64,000 bases of DNA from Trogon surrucura. Its lineage: Eukaryota; Chordata; Aves; Trogoniformes; Trogonidae. The position numbers were made by a program, and so were the translations under genes. The stretch covers positions 6,231,501 through 6,295,500 of the forward strand of contig CM036642.1 of NCBI GenBank assembly GCA_020746105.1, in the 5' to 3' direction. Below the pieces are notes generated by a model, which was given only the letters and a program-made list of their open reading frames with translations, was not told the DNA's origin and ran no database searches. This document shows positions 13,712-26,790 of this stretch, piece after piece (position 1 is the first letter of the stretch; every line of letters starts with the position of its first letter).

Positions 13712-15169
13712 CATGGGATTGAGGAGGCGTGGGAAGATGGGAACTCTGTAGCAGTACCTGGGTGCATGTCTGATGGACTAACTTCTGATGTAACCACACT
13801 TCTTTCTTAAATTTATTTACGGTCATACACTCAGCAACTGTCCTGGACAGTTTGGTTTGGAAGGAAATATAATGACTCAAAGTGACCTGAAGATTTGGTG
13901 CTGGACTGTTATTTTCCATCAAATGTGAAGGCCACTGGGGCCCTGAGCCGGCACAGAAGCTGTTTACATGCAGTGCCCTTGCAAGTTGTCTGTGTTAGTG
14001 GGTATCTACCTGATCCTGGTACTTACCTGTTTGCTTCTGGCTTTGCTGGAGAGAGAGGAACGGGACTTGTTGGTTTTGTCGTTGTTGTCGTGGTCAGTGC
14101 CCTTTTCTGGTTCCTAGGTCCTTGTCCCTTGGATTGCAAACCTGTGGGCATCTTGAAATCAATCCCGTTGCTTTTTCTGTGAGAAGGGGGTGGAGGGAAT
14201 AATCCCCAAATGGATCTGCTGTCTAAATCCTTTCCACTTCATGATCTGAAACTCCTGACAAACCGCCTGGTCATTTGTACTCTAGCTGTACTGTACTCTT
14301 CAAAATGCCGGTGCTGTTGTGCTGTTTGTGGTGTTCCTCCACCCAGCAACATGGGTTTTAATGTTGGAGGAGTGGAGGAGGGAAGTATCCCTGAGGGACT
14401 ACTTAACTTCCACACCTGCTTACATTCTGCTCCACAGGCAGGTGACCGGAGTTGGCACAGTCTGTTTCTAACCTCATCACCAGGAAAGATGCTTGTAACA
14501 AGGTCTGACCCATGGGCAAACTTTTAAACAAACACAAACTTCTGCATCAGATCAATACCTGGATCAATGTTTTGTTGTTTGGGATTTTTTTCCTCTGTCG
14601 GAAACAGAGTGTAGCTGTGTTGACTCAATCTGCTGAGGCTATTTCCCAGCCTTTCTCCCTGCGAAAGCCTGAAATGAAGAGCTGGAATTTCAAGCTCTTT
14701 GCATTTACATTGTCATCCTAGTTTAAGGTGTACCTGCCTTTTAGGCTCCTTGGAAAGTCTTGCTTATAGTTCTTGGAGCTAACTGGCTATCTCAAGCATA
14801 TCACAAGGATGAAAGAAGCTGGGCAGCTTGGCAAACCACAGGCAAAACTGTGCTGCTAGGTACTTTCTGCCCTCTGACCTTCCTCCCTGTCAGGTTCCCT
14901 TTTTAAGTGAGCTCCAGGATAAGCCAAATGACACTTCAGTTGTGCAACCCTCCAGCACGGCAGCCTTGGTTCCTTCTACCAACCCACACGTGTCGGTGCA
15001 GTCTTGAGAAAGCCCCTCGCCGGATTCCTTGCCAGTGTGTGCTGTGTGTATGTGCCATGTGTGTGTTGGAGAAGGAGGCTTAGCTCTGTGCTTGTGCTGC
15101 TGCGGCAAGCACTGCCCACCACATCGCCGTTGGGTTAGGGACTGGCAGAAACAGAGCCCTGAGACAGCC

Positions 15170-15221
15170 TAGTCCGAAGCCTGTCCTCACTTCTCTTCCC
15201 TGCCTCTTAAGAGTTTGTGCC
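15170..15221 (+). repeat. 52-bp direct repeat, copy 2
   Basis: Second copy of the segment at 13660-13711, about 1.5 kb away, same strand, three mismatches in 52 positions. Flanks are unrelated. Confidence 0.8.
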
Positions 15222-16179
15222 TTGGCCAGGCACTTTTGTGTTGTCTATAGTTTTACTCAGTCTGGAAGGGAAAACCACTCTTGTGCAAGTAGTTAGAGAT
15301 GAAAACCTAGCTGCTGTCGTCACTACATGGAGAGTGGACACCGACTGTCCCCTCTCTGTGACTGTGCCTGCACATGGCCCTGTGATGCGATATCAGCTGG
15401 GCCAGCAGCCAGGGCTGAGCTGCTTTGTGATGGGCCCCACCGAGTAAGGGGTGTTGGAGTATGAGCTGTGCTTGACACAGAGCAGGTGGACAGCACTGTG
15501 CCCTGAGGATGCTCAGGAGGACGGTGTGCTCCTGCACAATATATCCAGATGTGGGAGCTGACAGCTCATTTCTTGTTTTACCTTGTGAGCGTGAAGATGA
15601 TCCTTGTCTCCTGGGTTTGCCTGCGTGGAGTGAGGCTAATGGGCTTGGCTGTTGGAATGGTGAACCTACCGATGTCTCTGATACTTGGAAGGAGCTGTGA
15701 GAGACTTTGAGCCCACCCTCCTCCAAGAGAAAGCCATCGTGTCTGCAGTAGGAGCCTTGCCTCGGCTCTTTCTGTGGAGTGCTTGAGGAAATCCTGCAAG
15801 CCCCAGCTGGATGTGAGCAGGGTGGTGTGTCTCCAGCCCCACGCAGATCAGGCTTTACTTGCTTTCACAGCAAGGTTCTGGTGCCTGGGGGTGGGGTTGC
15901 TGAATTTGCTGAGCCAAGCGTTGCACAAGAGAACTGGCGTCCTCCCTTCCCTGCTGTGCTGTAGGGTTAGGCTTGCTGTCTCAATTGCAGTGCCAGGGCC
16001 CGGGGGACGGGAGGACCTCACAGGACAACCTAGTACACACTGAGCAGGGCTGGGCTGCAGCGAGAGAGCTGTGTGGCCGCGTCCCGCCACGCTGCCGTCC
16101 CACCGGGAGAGAGGGCACGGCAGGACCGTCATCGCATCCGCTTGCAGAGAGGCTTCCACGTTCTCTCACGCCCACGCGC

Positions 16180-16420
16180 TGGTACAGACGCGCACACACA
16201 TACAGATGCAGGTTCATACCAGCGTGAACATGCTCGTGCGGCTTCGCATGGATCTGCGGTTAAGCAGGCACACCCACGCCAGCATGGATGCAAATAGACC
16301 CATGCTGGTGCGGCCCTGCTTGCCATCACAGACGTGTTCGTATTCGCACAGCTTCAGGCTTGTGCCGGCACAGGCGCACGCATACATGCCCCTGCACTCA
16401 CAGGCGCAGGCGACAGAGCT
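16180..16420. repeat. Degenerate CA/GC-alternating tract
   Basis: Many loosely related purine-pyrimidine alternating words ('gcgcacacacatacag', 'cacacccacgccagcatgg', 'gcacaggcgcacgcatac') suggest a decayed simple repeat or minisatellite. No exact unit can be defined by eye. Confidence 0.35.
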
Positions 16421-19400
16421 AAGCCACAGCGCTGATCTATTTTTGGGAGCACTCCTAAGAATTGTGAGCGTGTTTCAGATGTTAGAGTCTTAGATGGGGG
16501 AAAGCTAGAACAGATGGCTGGAGGGTTCAGAGCAGCAGCCCTGCTGAGAACAGATATTTATAGGCAGATTTAACCCTTGTGTGGTCTCACGAGCCATGTT
16601 TAAAGCAGTGTCTGAAGTGAATGTTGCAGAGTCGAGCAGTGACCTCTGAGGGTGTGCTGTCCTATCTGGTTTCTGTGAGCCGATTATCAGTGTAGTCTGG
16701 AAATCCTGTCTATGCTCTACCTCTTTCTCAAGTGCAGGGATGCAGCTTTCCCTAGACCATGGAGCCTGGTTTCTATAAGCCTTGGTGAAACTGGGCCGGT
16801 CGTGCTTATTACTTGCTGTCCGAGCTGGGGCAGCGGGTACTGCGGCTGCCCTGTGCTTGCGTGACCAGCAAAATGAGGACAAAGATTGTTTTGTCCCTCT
16901 TGCCCTGATTTTTTTTCTTTTCTTTTTTTTTTCCCTCTTTTTTGCCAGAGGTTACCCAGATTCTTCCTTTTCCTTGTCGGAAGTAGAGATTGTGTTTTCT
17001 TTCAGGCATGCTCTCTTGTAAAGAGACACAGATTAAACCCTGCCCTGTCAGATGTTTTTACCCACCCTCGTCTTGGACCTTCTTGCTTGAGCATTTAGGG
17101 AAGAACAGTATCTATCTGCAAACCGCCCTGGTTTGTTGAACAGAGCTGGCTGCAAAGTGGGGAGCGCAGCACGTTTACATTGACAGATCTGTTTGTACAC
17201 CTTCCTTTGAGAGCAGCCAGCCTCCTGTTGGGGACCTGAACTAGTGCTGTGTTTAACTTGGATGTCATGTCTTGAACTGGGCTTGGTGGAGCCGAGTAAG
17301 AGTAGCAGGAGAGAGTGATCTGGAGGCGAGGAAGAAAGCGATGCCTCCAGGTGAGAAATGTAAAGAAGTGACACAATAGTTGTCTGGGAGTTGCAGGGGA
17401 GAAGGCTCTGGCTCTGAAAGCATGAATGGGGGGGTACAGACCTGAGGAGCTGTGAGAGTCTGCTCAGGCTGCTTGCCAGCCCAGCTCTGGGAATATTAGG
17501 GAGTGGTGACACTCCCGAGCTTAGTGCAGTAGACCAGGAGAATGGATGAAAAAGAAACGAAGATGAGGACTGCTGACAGAGTTGGTGCTGCCAGGTGAGA
17601 GAAGTGTGCCGGGCTGTATTTGTGCTGCTGAAAATGGGGAAATTGAGTCTGGTTGTGAGACAGGGCAAGAAGCTGCAGTGTCAAGTGGAAAAGGCCACGC
17701 CCTGCAGGGACAGGCAGTCAGTCCCGTAGGGCTCAAGCCGCAGCGGGTGCGTACGGCGTGCACCTGAGCTGCACCTTCTCCTTGTCGGGATTGGACTAAT
17801 CCAGTGTTTGGAGCTGCGCTCTGCAGTGTCACCTGCAGGCTTGTACCCAGCATGGGGATCCCGGAGAGGCAGCGCTTGGCGGTACCTGGCTATTTTCCAC
17901 TTATCTTTGCATGGTTACGCTCCTGTGGACCAGTCGGAGCTGCTTCAGATGTTGGAGGCAGCATGCAGCAGCTGTAAATCGGGCTATTAGTGCAGAACCG
18001 GGTTCCCGGCCAAGGGTTTCACACAGATGCTCGGCATACACTTCAGTGAGCCGAGTTTGTTGTTGTGTATCCTGGTCCCATGCCCAGAGGGACATGAGGC
18101 TCTGCTGAGATGTCTGGGAGCGTGGCAGAGTGCCGGCCTTGCCTTGGCATAGGACTTCCCAGTGGTGCTGCCGCTGAGCTGGAGATTTGCTCTGTCTCTT
18201 GGGTGTGTGAGTTTGGAGCATCCCGAGTTCTCTTTGCACTGACATGCTGGAGTTGGGAGATGCAAATCTGAAGGAGAGTGGGAGTATGTTGGAGCTGCTT
18301 GCTCCCTAGCTTATTCATCACAATTGCAGACTGTGGAGGCTTGGAAAGCAGTCACTGTCGTCCCCCGATATGCGTGCACAGTCGTGTTCTCACCGCTCAC
18401 GTTGTGTGTCATGTTGAGAACTTCTCAGGTTTCCCAGGAGCTCTTGGTCCCAGGTCAGCCATGGAATTGTGACTTTGCGGCGACAAAAACCTGGTTCCTC
18501 CTCCTCCAGTCCTCCTGTAGCACATCCTGAGAGCGCAGCTGATACTGCTGTAGACCCAGGTGCAGTGCTGGGCAGCCGGCTCGCAGTCTGGTCTGCTTCA
18601 TGCTGGTGCTGGCTGGCAGCTTTGTGCCTGTGGCTGTCTGACTGCATTTTGTACCCAGACAAATTGGTAGGAGCGAGGTTGCTCAGCAGGGCCACCGGGC
18701 ACTCTGGCGTGGTGTCCCTGCCCTGTTTTCTCCCAGGGCCTTTGGGAAGGCCTGGCAGCTCTCCTACCTGAGTGGAGGAGAGTGCGTGGCAGTGAGGATC
18801 CACCCAGTAGGTAACTGCCAGTCCCAGGGATCTGCCCACACTTGCCTGGCCTCCCACAATGGCCCCATTGTTCCTGAGAGGGCAAGGAGGAGGCTGCCTG
18901 TGCCTCCGTGGGTATCATTAACCCTCTGCCTGCCAGCAGCAGGCTGCGGGGGTGAGCGTGCAGCAGGAGGTCCCATGGGCGGGTGGAGGAGCTCCCCACT
19001 GCCCTCCAGTACGAGGAAGGGAGCTGCAGGGGAGCACCAGCCTCTCTCTGCCAGCTGCCTCCAGGGTGCTGCTGTTTTGAAGACAGCTAGCACACACCTG
19101 TGGTGCACGGAGAGGCAGGGCCCTGCTGGGTCTTGATTTCCTCTGACAAAGCGTAGGGAGGCCCTCTGCCTTCTTCCAGGCTGTTGGCTGCCATGACCTT
19201 GGTTTGGGAGCAGCCTTCATCCAGCCCAGGCGTAGCCGCCAGCAACTGAGTGGCTCTGGCCCCAATGCGTGTGCTGGAGCAGGACGTGTCTTTAGGAACA
19301 GGATGTTTGGGGTGTTGGGGTGCTAATTCCAGTGGCTGAGGTATCAGTGTGGAAGCTCTTTAAAGCAATTCCAGCCTGATCAAAGTGCCTTCTTCCTTCC

Positions 19401-22400
19401 TGTCCTGTAACGTGATCGCGGGCCGACGAGCTGCTCGTGGTCTGCTGTGGCTTCTGGTTCCTGTTGTTGCAGAGGCGCAGCCTCGGAGGGCACAGGCATG
19501 CCTCGCCGGTGTGCTCATGCTGCTGGGGTGCTGGCTCGAAGCCAGAGCATGGTGCCCCTGTGCCTGAGAGGACAAGTACCCCTGTCACCAGGCAGAGGAG
19601 CTGGACACCTGCCTTCCTCTCTACTGGCTGGCTCTGCACTGCTCGTCTTTTGGTAGCAATGATGCTCCCCTGCGGCTTTCTGCCTCTCTTACTTCCCTGT
19701 CAGCTGACTCCAGTGGTTATAGGACTGCCTCAGCACCCCTGCTCTGTCACATATTTCCTCTTCAGAATCCATGGGATGAGGGAGAGGAAGAGGAGTTTGG
19801 CTGGCATGCCAAGACTGCGTACGGGAAACTTTCTGGCTGTTGGTCTTCAGAGGTGTCAATCCGAGCATGTCTCGTGCTAGCTCGAAGACGTGCGCATCCG
19901 CTCTGTGATCCAGGCAGCTGAGAACTTTGAAACCTAATAGATACCATGCGAGTGTCACCAATTGGTTCTACTGCAAACCCTGCAGCTGATTTGCTTCTAT
20001 CAAAACTAAACAGCTACGCTGCTTCCAAAAGATCTATTATCTCTACTTCTTCCACTAAGTAGCTTTTGGACTCGTCCCTCCTCCTTCGTACTGCAGTCTT
20101 TGTTGATGCAATAACTTTTCTTTTCAGTACGTTCTGATTTTTAAGTAACAGCGTAACTCGAGTTGAGTGTGGAGGACCAAGAGCTGAGCTGGGAATGCTT
20201 GACGGCCCCCATTATGGTACCGAGAGCAAACAAAACTACTGCGGAGCTTGACCTGGCCAAGTCTGGGCACTTGGGCTCTGGCCACAGAAACTACTGCAAA
20301 CCACAAAGCCTCCTACGAGCCTCAGGCAGGAGGGCTGGAGCAAAGTCAGAAGCTCTTGCCCACCCGGCGTGTCGTAAGTTAATGAATGCCCTCTGTCCTG
20401 GCTCTCTGGGGGTAGCCCCAGGACAGGTGCTGTTCAGTTCTACTCCTTGTCTGTGGTTGTACAACTGCTGTTAAACAGGAGTCTCACTGCCTGCCCCCTC
20501 CAAGGGCTGCAGTTAGTAAGATGAGGCAATTTCTAGCTCTTTCTGCCCATTTCTTGTGGGGTGGTTGGAGGTCTTGGTCAGGCTTAGATCATTGTGTCTC
20601 TGGAGGAGCTCGGTGAGCTGCGGGGGTGTTTGTATAAGGGCAAGGTAGCCCCTGGGAGTTGGGGCTGGGTCTGTGGGGAAGGCCATGCCTGTGTGCACCC
20701 TGAGTGGGAGAAGCTGGGGGATTTCAGCTCGAGGTGCGGAGGCGGCTTCTGGTAGGTGAAGCGTGGTGATGGGGTGGAGCAGCTGCCCTTTTGGGTTGCG
20801 CGGTGGGGAAACCCCTCTCTGGATCGGTGCAAGCCTAGGCTCTGACAATAAAGCCAGGCTGGGAACATGGGGTCCCCTCTCCTCGAAGTCTCTCACTCCC
20901 CCTCCTGTCCTGGTACCACCTGCAGGCAGCTGCTACGGCTCTGCGGCAGGATCTCCGTTACCTGTGCCAATCCGATCTGTGCTGGGGAAGGTGAAGGGTT
21001 TCCCAGGGTGGAATTTCCTGTGAGGCAGATTGCACGGCCGCTTCCCCTCTGACCTTAAACCCCAGTGTGCCTTAGTCATGATGGCATGCAAATATGAGAC
21101 GATGGGGTGGGGGCTGGAAGGAGCTGCTGGGAAAAGGAAGTGACCTCAACTGGGGTTTAAATATAGAGCCCAGGCTCTGCCGCGTGCTGGGCCTGGTATT
21201 TATAATCCTGGACGAGCACTTGGTGATGCTATGCCTCTCTCCTGCAGTCCGAGTGGCAGAGGGCAGCGTAGGGGCAAGGTGCCTGGGCAGCTGGTCTTGC
21301 TTTCCCCTCTCTCCCCTACATTTCTCTATCAGCTCCCCCTCCCCACGTCAGCTGGGGTACGTACATCCGTGCTCACATGCAAAGGCACAGCGCTGCAATC
21401 TGGGTGGTTTGCTGGCCCGCAGGTGCTCCAGCCTCTACTTTTTGTGCAGTTGCATTTAAAGCCAGGACTGGGCACAGGAAAGGAGCCCAACTCTTTCCCG
21501 AGTCATGTCTATTTGGAGACCGCACCAAGAACCCTGGAACACCGAGTCATCTGAAAAGTGCGTACAGTCAGGTCAAAGCAGGGCTGTCAGACCAAACCTT
21601 CCTGAATGAGGCTTAAAATGTCTTATTCCGTCTGCCGTGAGCCTGGGCGGTGGACCACTGGTTGTACCATGTGGAGTAGCTGGGGTACACAGCGTTAAGA
21701 GGTGCCAGGCGTGTCCCTGCCAAGGGTTTCCTGCCGGGACTATCGTGCCCTTCTAAAGGCTGGAAAGTGGCCTGAGCTTGCATTGTCGGGTTCAAAGGGA
21801 GAGCAGTTGTTTTGGTGGAGACTGACTGCAAGGTGCTGTAGGATGTCTTACCCTTGTTTGCAGTGTGCAACAGGCACCTCTGCGCTGCTGTTATCTGAGG
21901 AAGCGAGGAAAGTGTCTGCTGCGGGGAGACAGCGCGTGGGTCTGCTCTCCAGCAAGTCCCCTGTGTGAGGGCTGGAAGCCCATGGTCCAGGCACAGTGCC
22001 CCAGCGCCAGTGGGAGGTACGGCAAATTCGCCCGTGTTCAGCCCTGGCGAGGCTGCGGGAGCCCTGGGTGACGGTGACATCTAGTGGCTTCGTCCCACAG
22101 TCTCCACCTCAGGCCCAGAGATGAGGCACTGGACTGGGTACGACACCCCGGACACCTGGCATGAAGCTGGACCAGCTGTGGGCAACAGACCTGCAGTGCT
22201 CAGGAACCCTTGTGTCTCTGACTTAGAGACAGTGGACAGGGACCAAGTGTGACATCCTTGTTGACGATGGCTAGTTTGTCGCACAGCCTTGCAGAGAGAC
22301 TTTCTGCTCAATAGGAGAGCAGAAACTATTGTGTTAAAGCTGGGGAGCTACTCATGAAGGTGTGGCATTGCTGGGTTCCAATCCTGCATGCTACTGGCAT

Positions 22401-25224
22401 CTCCTGGGCTTCTTTAGTTGTTGCCAAAGGATCCTAAAGCAGTTACTGAACTCCAGACGTAACTGAATGACTGTCCTCATAGGCTCAGCTGCATCAGAAA
22501 TATCCCAGTGTTACTACCTGCCTGAGCCATGCTGCTGCCATCTGCAAGCTAAGATCCTTGAGGCATTGACTAAAGGCTGCCTGTGACTCTGGCCAGATTT
22601 CACAAACCGTGGAAAGAGATCCTGCCTCGGAGGAAATTGAAGCTCCCTGAGCAGCAGCAGTACCTTTGGAAGAGATTTCTGGCTCTGCTCCCTGACCTAC
22701 TAGATGCTGTTACACCACTGCAGCCTGCTGAGCTGCCACGGCTGTGCCACCCTGCACGTGGGGGCACCTAGAGCTTCCCACAGGTCTTTTGCACACCCGT
22801 CCCCAGCAGGTAGCATGAGCCGGTGTGTGAACTAATTCCTCATCATCATCCCAATAGAGGTGCATGTGTGACTGTCAAATAATGTCTGGCACATGCAGGG
22901 TTTCTTTAGGGAGTGTGCCAGTTGGACTCAGAAGCTGGAAGGATCTGCAAATTTGGTGATAGACCTGGAGATTCCCTGAGCACAGGAGAGGAAGCCAGGC
23001 TCTGCCTGGGAGTGCAGTAAGCAGCAGCAAAGCCAGAGAAGCTGTTGAGCTGGGGGCAAGGAAATGCTAAGAAAAGCTCTTTGGAGACCGATGGATTGAG
23101 GCTGCAACAGGAGAAAGGTAGTCAGGTGCACGGCGGAAAGGAAATGGCTTTCCTGATTCACCTTGCTCTTTCCAAGCCTCAGTTTCTACCCATGTTACAT
23201 GGTCATGTCTGTCCTTAGGTGGAAGGCAGTGTGAATCTGAGGGCTCGTCCTACTGAAGACCATTGAGACTTGTGGCCAAGCAGCCCTGCTGAAGTGCATC
23301 ATTCCCTGAGGCAGCTCCAAATGGCAGGACATCAGCAGGACTGGCCAGAGTCACTCTCAGAACTGGTGGGATTCATCAGAGCATTACATTCTTTCTGCAG
23401 GTCTTTTCAAATCCTCCCCTACAGCTTGTGAGGCTACCACCTTTTCTGCCACTGAAAAGGGCAGGAGAATGATACAGGAAATGAATAAAAAAAAGTTGCT
23501 TCTCCAGGCTAGCAGTCTGATGGTGTAAGAGCAAGATAATTTCATGCCACTTTCAAAGCAGACAGCTCTTGTCAGTGCAGTGTTGCCCAGTGGAACTCCC
23601 TGCCTCACACTGTCCCCAAGTGGGGCCGGCCAAAGCAACACTCAGATGAGAATGCCTTCAGCAGTAGCTGCCTGGGTTCAGGCTGTTCTCCCTGGGCACG
23701 TGCTCAGGCGAGCGCTAGTGTACAGGGGCTGGGGTGATGCTTCCGTAATCGCTGGTCGCTAAATAGCGTGCTGGCTCAGAGCTCTGCTTGTGGAGCTCGG
23801 GTGGGTTCCAGGGCTTGTCCGGCTGTTAGAGCCCATTGCTCACTCCTGGCTGAAGCTGGCTGAGTGACAGCAATGCTGCTTCAGTACTGGTTTTGAGGGG
23901 TTTTGTTTCTCACTGGAACAGACTCAAAAGCTATTGAATGGTCTTGCGAAAAGGATTGTTTTGGAACAACCATTTTTGCATGGAAAAGGTCAAATTTCTG
24001 ATTCTGGTCTTTTTCTCAAATCAGAAATGATCCAAGATTCTTGGACTCCAGGAAGTTTGTCATAGTCTTTGCATCTGACTTTAAGAAATAGTATAGTATT
24101 TCTTCTGCTGCTAACCCTGGGAGGACTGGTAATCTAGGAGTGGTGTTAGGTAGTGTGCACGTGATCTCACGCAGGCTTGGGGTGAGAGTTATTTTGGAAG
24201 GGAGCAGCAGGTCTTTGGGGCCTTTGTTCAAGAAGCCCCTGAGCTTGCTGAGTGCCTCTCATTTCCAAGACCAAGGTGTTCCGCTTGAGTCCGTGGTGGT
24301 GTCCACAGGACCTTTTGGATCAGGCTTCTCCCAGGATTGCTGCTTGTAGTGAGCAGGCAGGTGGTTATCAGCATAGGCGACGTCCTTAGAAGGTGTTTGC
24401 AATGACAACCCCGTCTTGTTAGACTTGCTGACAGACAGGGGTTGGGTGTCTTCCTGCTTGTTGCATCAGTGTCACGACCTGTCTTGTATGTCAGGCGTTC
24501 TCAGGCTGTGGAGCATGTCAGCACAGCTCAGGAGGTCTGGGTTCTGGTCTTGGCTGTGTATGCGCAGGTCGGTAGTTGTCTGGGTTTCACAAGAGCTCTC
24601 CCCAGCATCTGATAGGAGGAAGGTGCGGCGAAACTCCTTCCTTTTTGAATCATTGTCGTAACTCTGGTTTCCCAGCTTCCCCTCTCAACCTTTCTCCCGA
24701 TGGAGACAGCACAGCAGCGATGTCAGCCAGCACTGAGACGTGGAAGCTGTGGGGCAGGCGGGCTGGGGGCCGGGAGGCTTTCCTGCCCCATCAGGAGGCA
24801 GGCGTGGGCTCTGCATACTTGTGGCAGCGTTGGGAATCTGCGTTATCGTCCTTGGGAGCGACCGGGAGCATGATTCACCAGAAAGTCCTCTGGCAACGCA
24901 GCGGGGTTTCAGGTTTCTTGAACTATCAGCTAGCAATTCCGGGACTGGGAATATGTCAGCCCAGTCTCTCCTTGCCCGGAGCTTCCTCCTCCCCCCTCTG
25001 CTGCTGTTCAGACCGTACTGGAGGAGATCTACTGAAAGCAGCTTTTGTTGTTTTGTTTTGAGGTTTCTTGTCTGCTAAAGTCCCAGTCTTTGATTTAAAA
25101 TTCTGACTTTTTAGATGTAGCAAGCGCAAATATTCTCTGCATTTAGATGTAGTGCTTCATTCAACAGGGATGTTTCTGGGGAGTGCCTTGTGAGCTTCCC
25201 TCCCTGCTGTACGCTGGGTTTGTC

Positions 25225-25350
25225 CCCCTGTTCAATGACAGGGAAATCGAGCCACCCAGGAACAGTACATCTTGCTCAGGGTCACTCGTGGAATCAGGGG
25301 CAGCGGGGGATAGAAGCCAGGAGTCTTGGCTCCTTGCTTTAACTGCTGGA
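25225..25350 (+). repeat. MIR/CORE-SINE-like relic
   Basis: A good run of MIR-like words in the right order: 'gacagggaaatcgagccacc', 'cttgctcagggtcactcg', 'tggaatcaggggcag', 'gatagaagccaggagtcttg', 'gctccttgctttaactgctg'. This is the clearest SINE relic in the window. Confidence 0.55.
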
Positions 25351-25849
25351 AATTAAGTTTTCTATTGTCTTTAAAACTACTGGGCTGGAGTGGGTGTGTT
25401 GCTAAATTGCCAAATGAGCCAGATTTCTTTCTTTGCAATCTCTTTTTTGTTATGTTCCTTTCAAGATGTTTTGGATCGTTTGTCTCCCCGTGTCAGTGTA
25501 TCTGCTTTCTCATTAGTTCTCTTCTGTGGCCCAGATGTGTGGCATGCCTGCTGGAACCCAGTCTGAGTCTAGAGGCGTGTGCAAGGAGCTTACACCAATC
25601 GAGATGCCTATCAGCACGCTGCAGCCAGGCAGATGGGAGGCGGGGTGGATCCCTGCTATGCATCTGCAATAGGATCCAACTGTTGCTGCTCCTGAAAGCA
25701 GAGCAGAATCCGCAAGCAGCTGCTGCTGGCATTTCTCCCGTTAGGAACTGCAAGGGGAGCGCAGTCGGTCTTGGTGAAGACTGGAAGAGGAGGGCTTCCC
25801 AAGGCTGAGCTGGGGCCCCTCGTCAGCCCAGGGTGGCTTTCTGTCCTGT

Positions 25850-25857
25850 GATTGGCT
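25850..25857 (-). promoter_or_regulatory. NF-Y-like inverted CCAAT box
   Basis: GATTGGCT is the reverse complement of the NF-Y consensus AGCCAATC. It lies in the region that should contain the BCL9L 5' end, but there is no CpG island or other promoter mark beside it, so a role in transcription is only a possibility. Confidence 0.25.
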
Positions 25858-26719
25858 GAGGCGAGGCATTAGGAATCCTCCCTGGAGCACCAACCTGCTC
25901 CCAAAATGAAGGAAGAAGATAGATGCCCTAAAACCGTAACGTTCTTGGAGGGACCTTGCAGCCAGTCAGGCTCATCCACGCTGTGGGGAGCATCTGAAAT
26001 TTTCGCTGCTGCCAGGTCCTTCGGGATCAGTGCCTGTGTTCCCTATAGTCTGACTCGAGAACTAGAGGGATAGGGGGTGGGTCCGTCTGGAGCATTAGTC
26101 TCTGGACTCTGCCGGCATGGTCTTAGCCGGGCCCTGATTTTCTTCCTCCCTCCCCAGGATATCCACATCCCTGTGCCACCCTGTACTGGGGTTGTGCTGC
26201 AATGCCACTGAGCATTCACGTTTTCAGTGAGGCGCTCGGGGGCCCGTTCTGAACGCGGTATCGTGTCCCTGCAGACGTACCACAGGCAGACCTGCGTCTC
26301 CCAGCCTGTCGTCCATGTGGATGGCGGAGGTGGCGGCTCCTGGGCTGGTCTGGCTGCACCCTGGTGTCAAGTCAGTTTGCGACCCTTGGGATTGTGGTGC
26401 AACGTGTTGCAAAGATGCGAGTGCAGGGCAGCAGGCGGGGGTCTGGGCCACCAGCAGCGGGAGCTGTTGCAGGGCTTGCTTTCTGGAATGCTGTCTGGCA
26501 GCAGCCTCTTCCAGCGGGCTGAAGGCTCCCTGCAGCTGGCCAGCCAGCGGCAGCAGGCAGCGTGTGTGCTTAATGCTGCAGCGTGTGCCATATGGACCTT
26601 CTCCTCCTCCCCGCTTGCCCTCTCCGTGTCTCCTTCCCTGCTCAGCTCCCCTCCCCCTGCAAGCGGTTTGACAGAGCAGTTGGGCAGGCACTGAGACGGC
26701 AGCTCTGACATAAATCTCT

Positions 26720-26790
26720 TCTGGTGTGGAATGAGGGGTATAAATATCCAGAGAGTGATGTGATCTTTCCAGCTGCTATTAATAGGTCCC
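26720..26790 (+). promoter_or_regulatory. Candidate muscle-type enhancer or TATA promoter module
   Basis: Within 60 bases lie a perfect M-CAT/TEAD word on the minus strand (TGGAATG, 26727-26733), a TATA-like TATAAATA (26739-26746), an E-box CAGCTG (26770-26775) and, directly abutting it, a perfect MEF2 word CTATTAATAG (26776-26785). This combination is typical of skeletal-muscle enhancers. It sits about 2.3 kb upstream of the first BCL9L coding exon. Whether it is active, or is a promoter for a 5' exon, is inference. Confidence 0.3.

Larger units (their letters stand above)
4581..25224. other. Non-coding stretch without recognisable gene
   Basis: GC-rich sequence with short overlapping open frames only. 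Noted inside: G9 run near 6346, C10 run at 11537-11546, a degenerate CA/GC-alternating tract near 16180-16420, a MEF2-like word on the minus strand at 21157-21166, and the paired 52-bp direct repeat listed separately. No tRNA, snoRNA or processed pseudogene was recognised. Confidence 0.5.
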
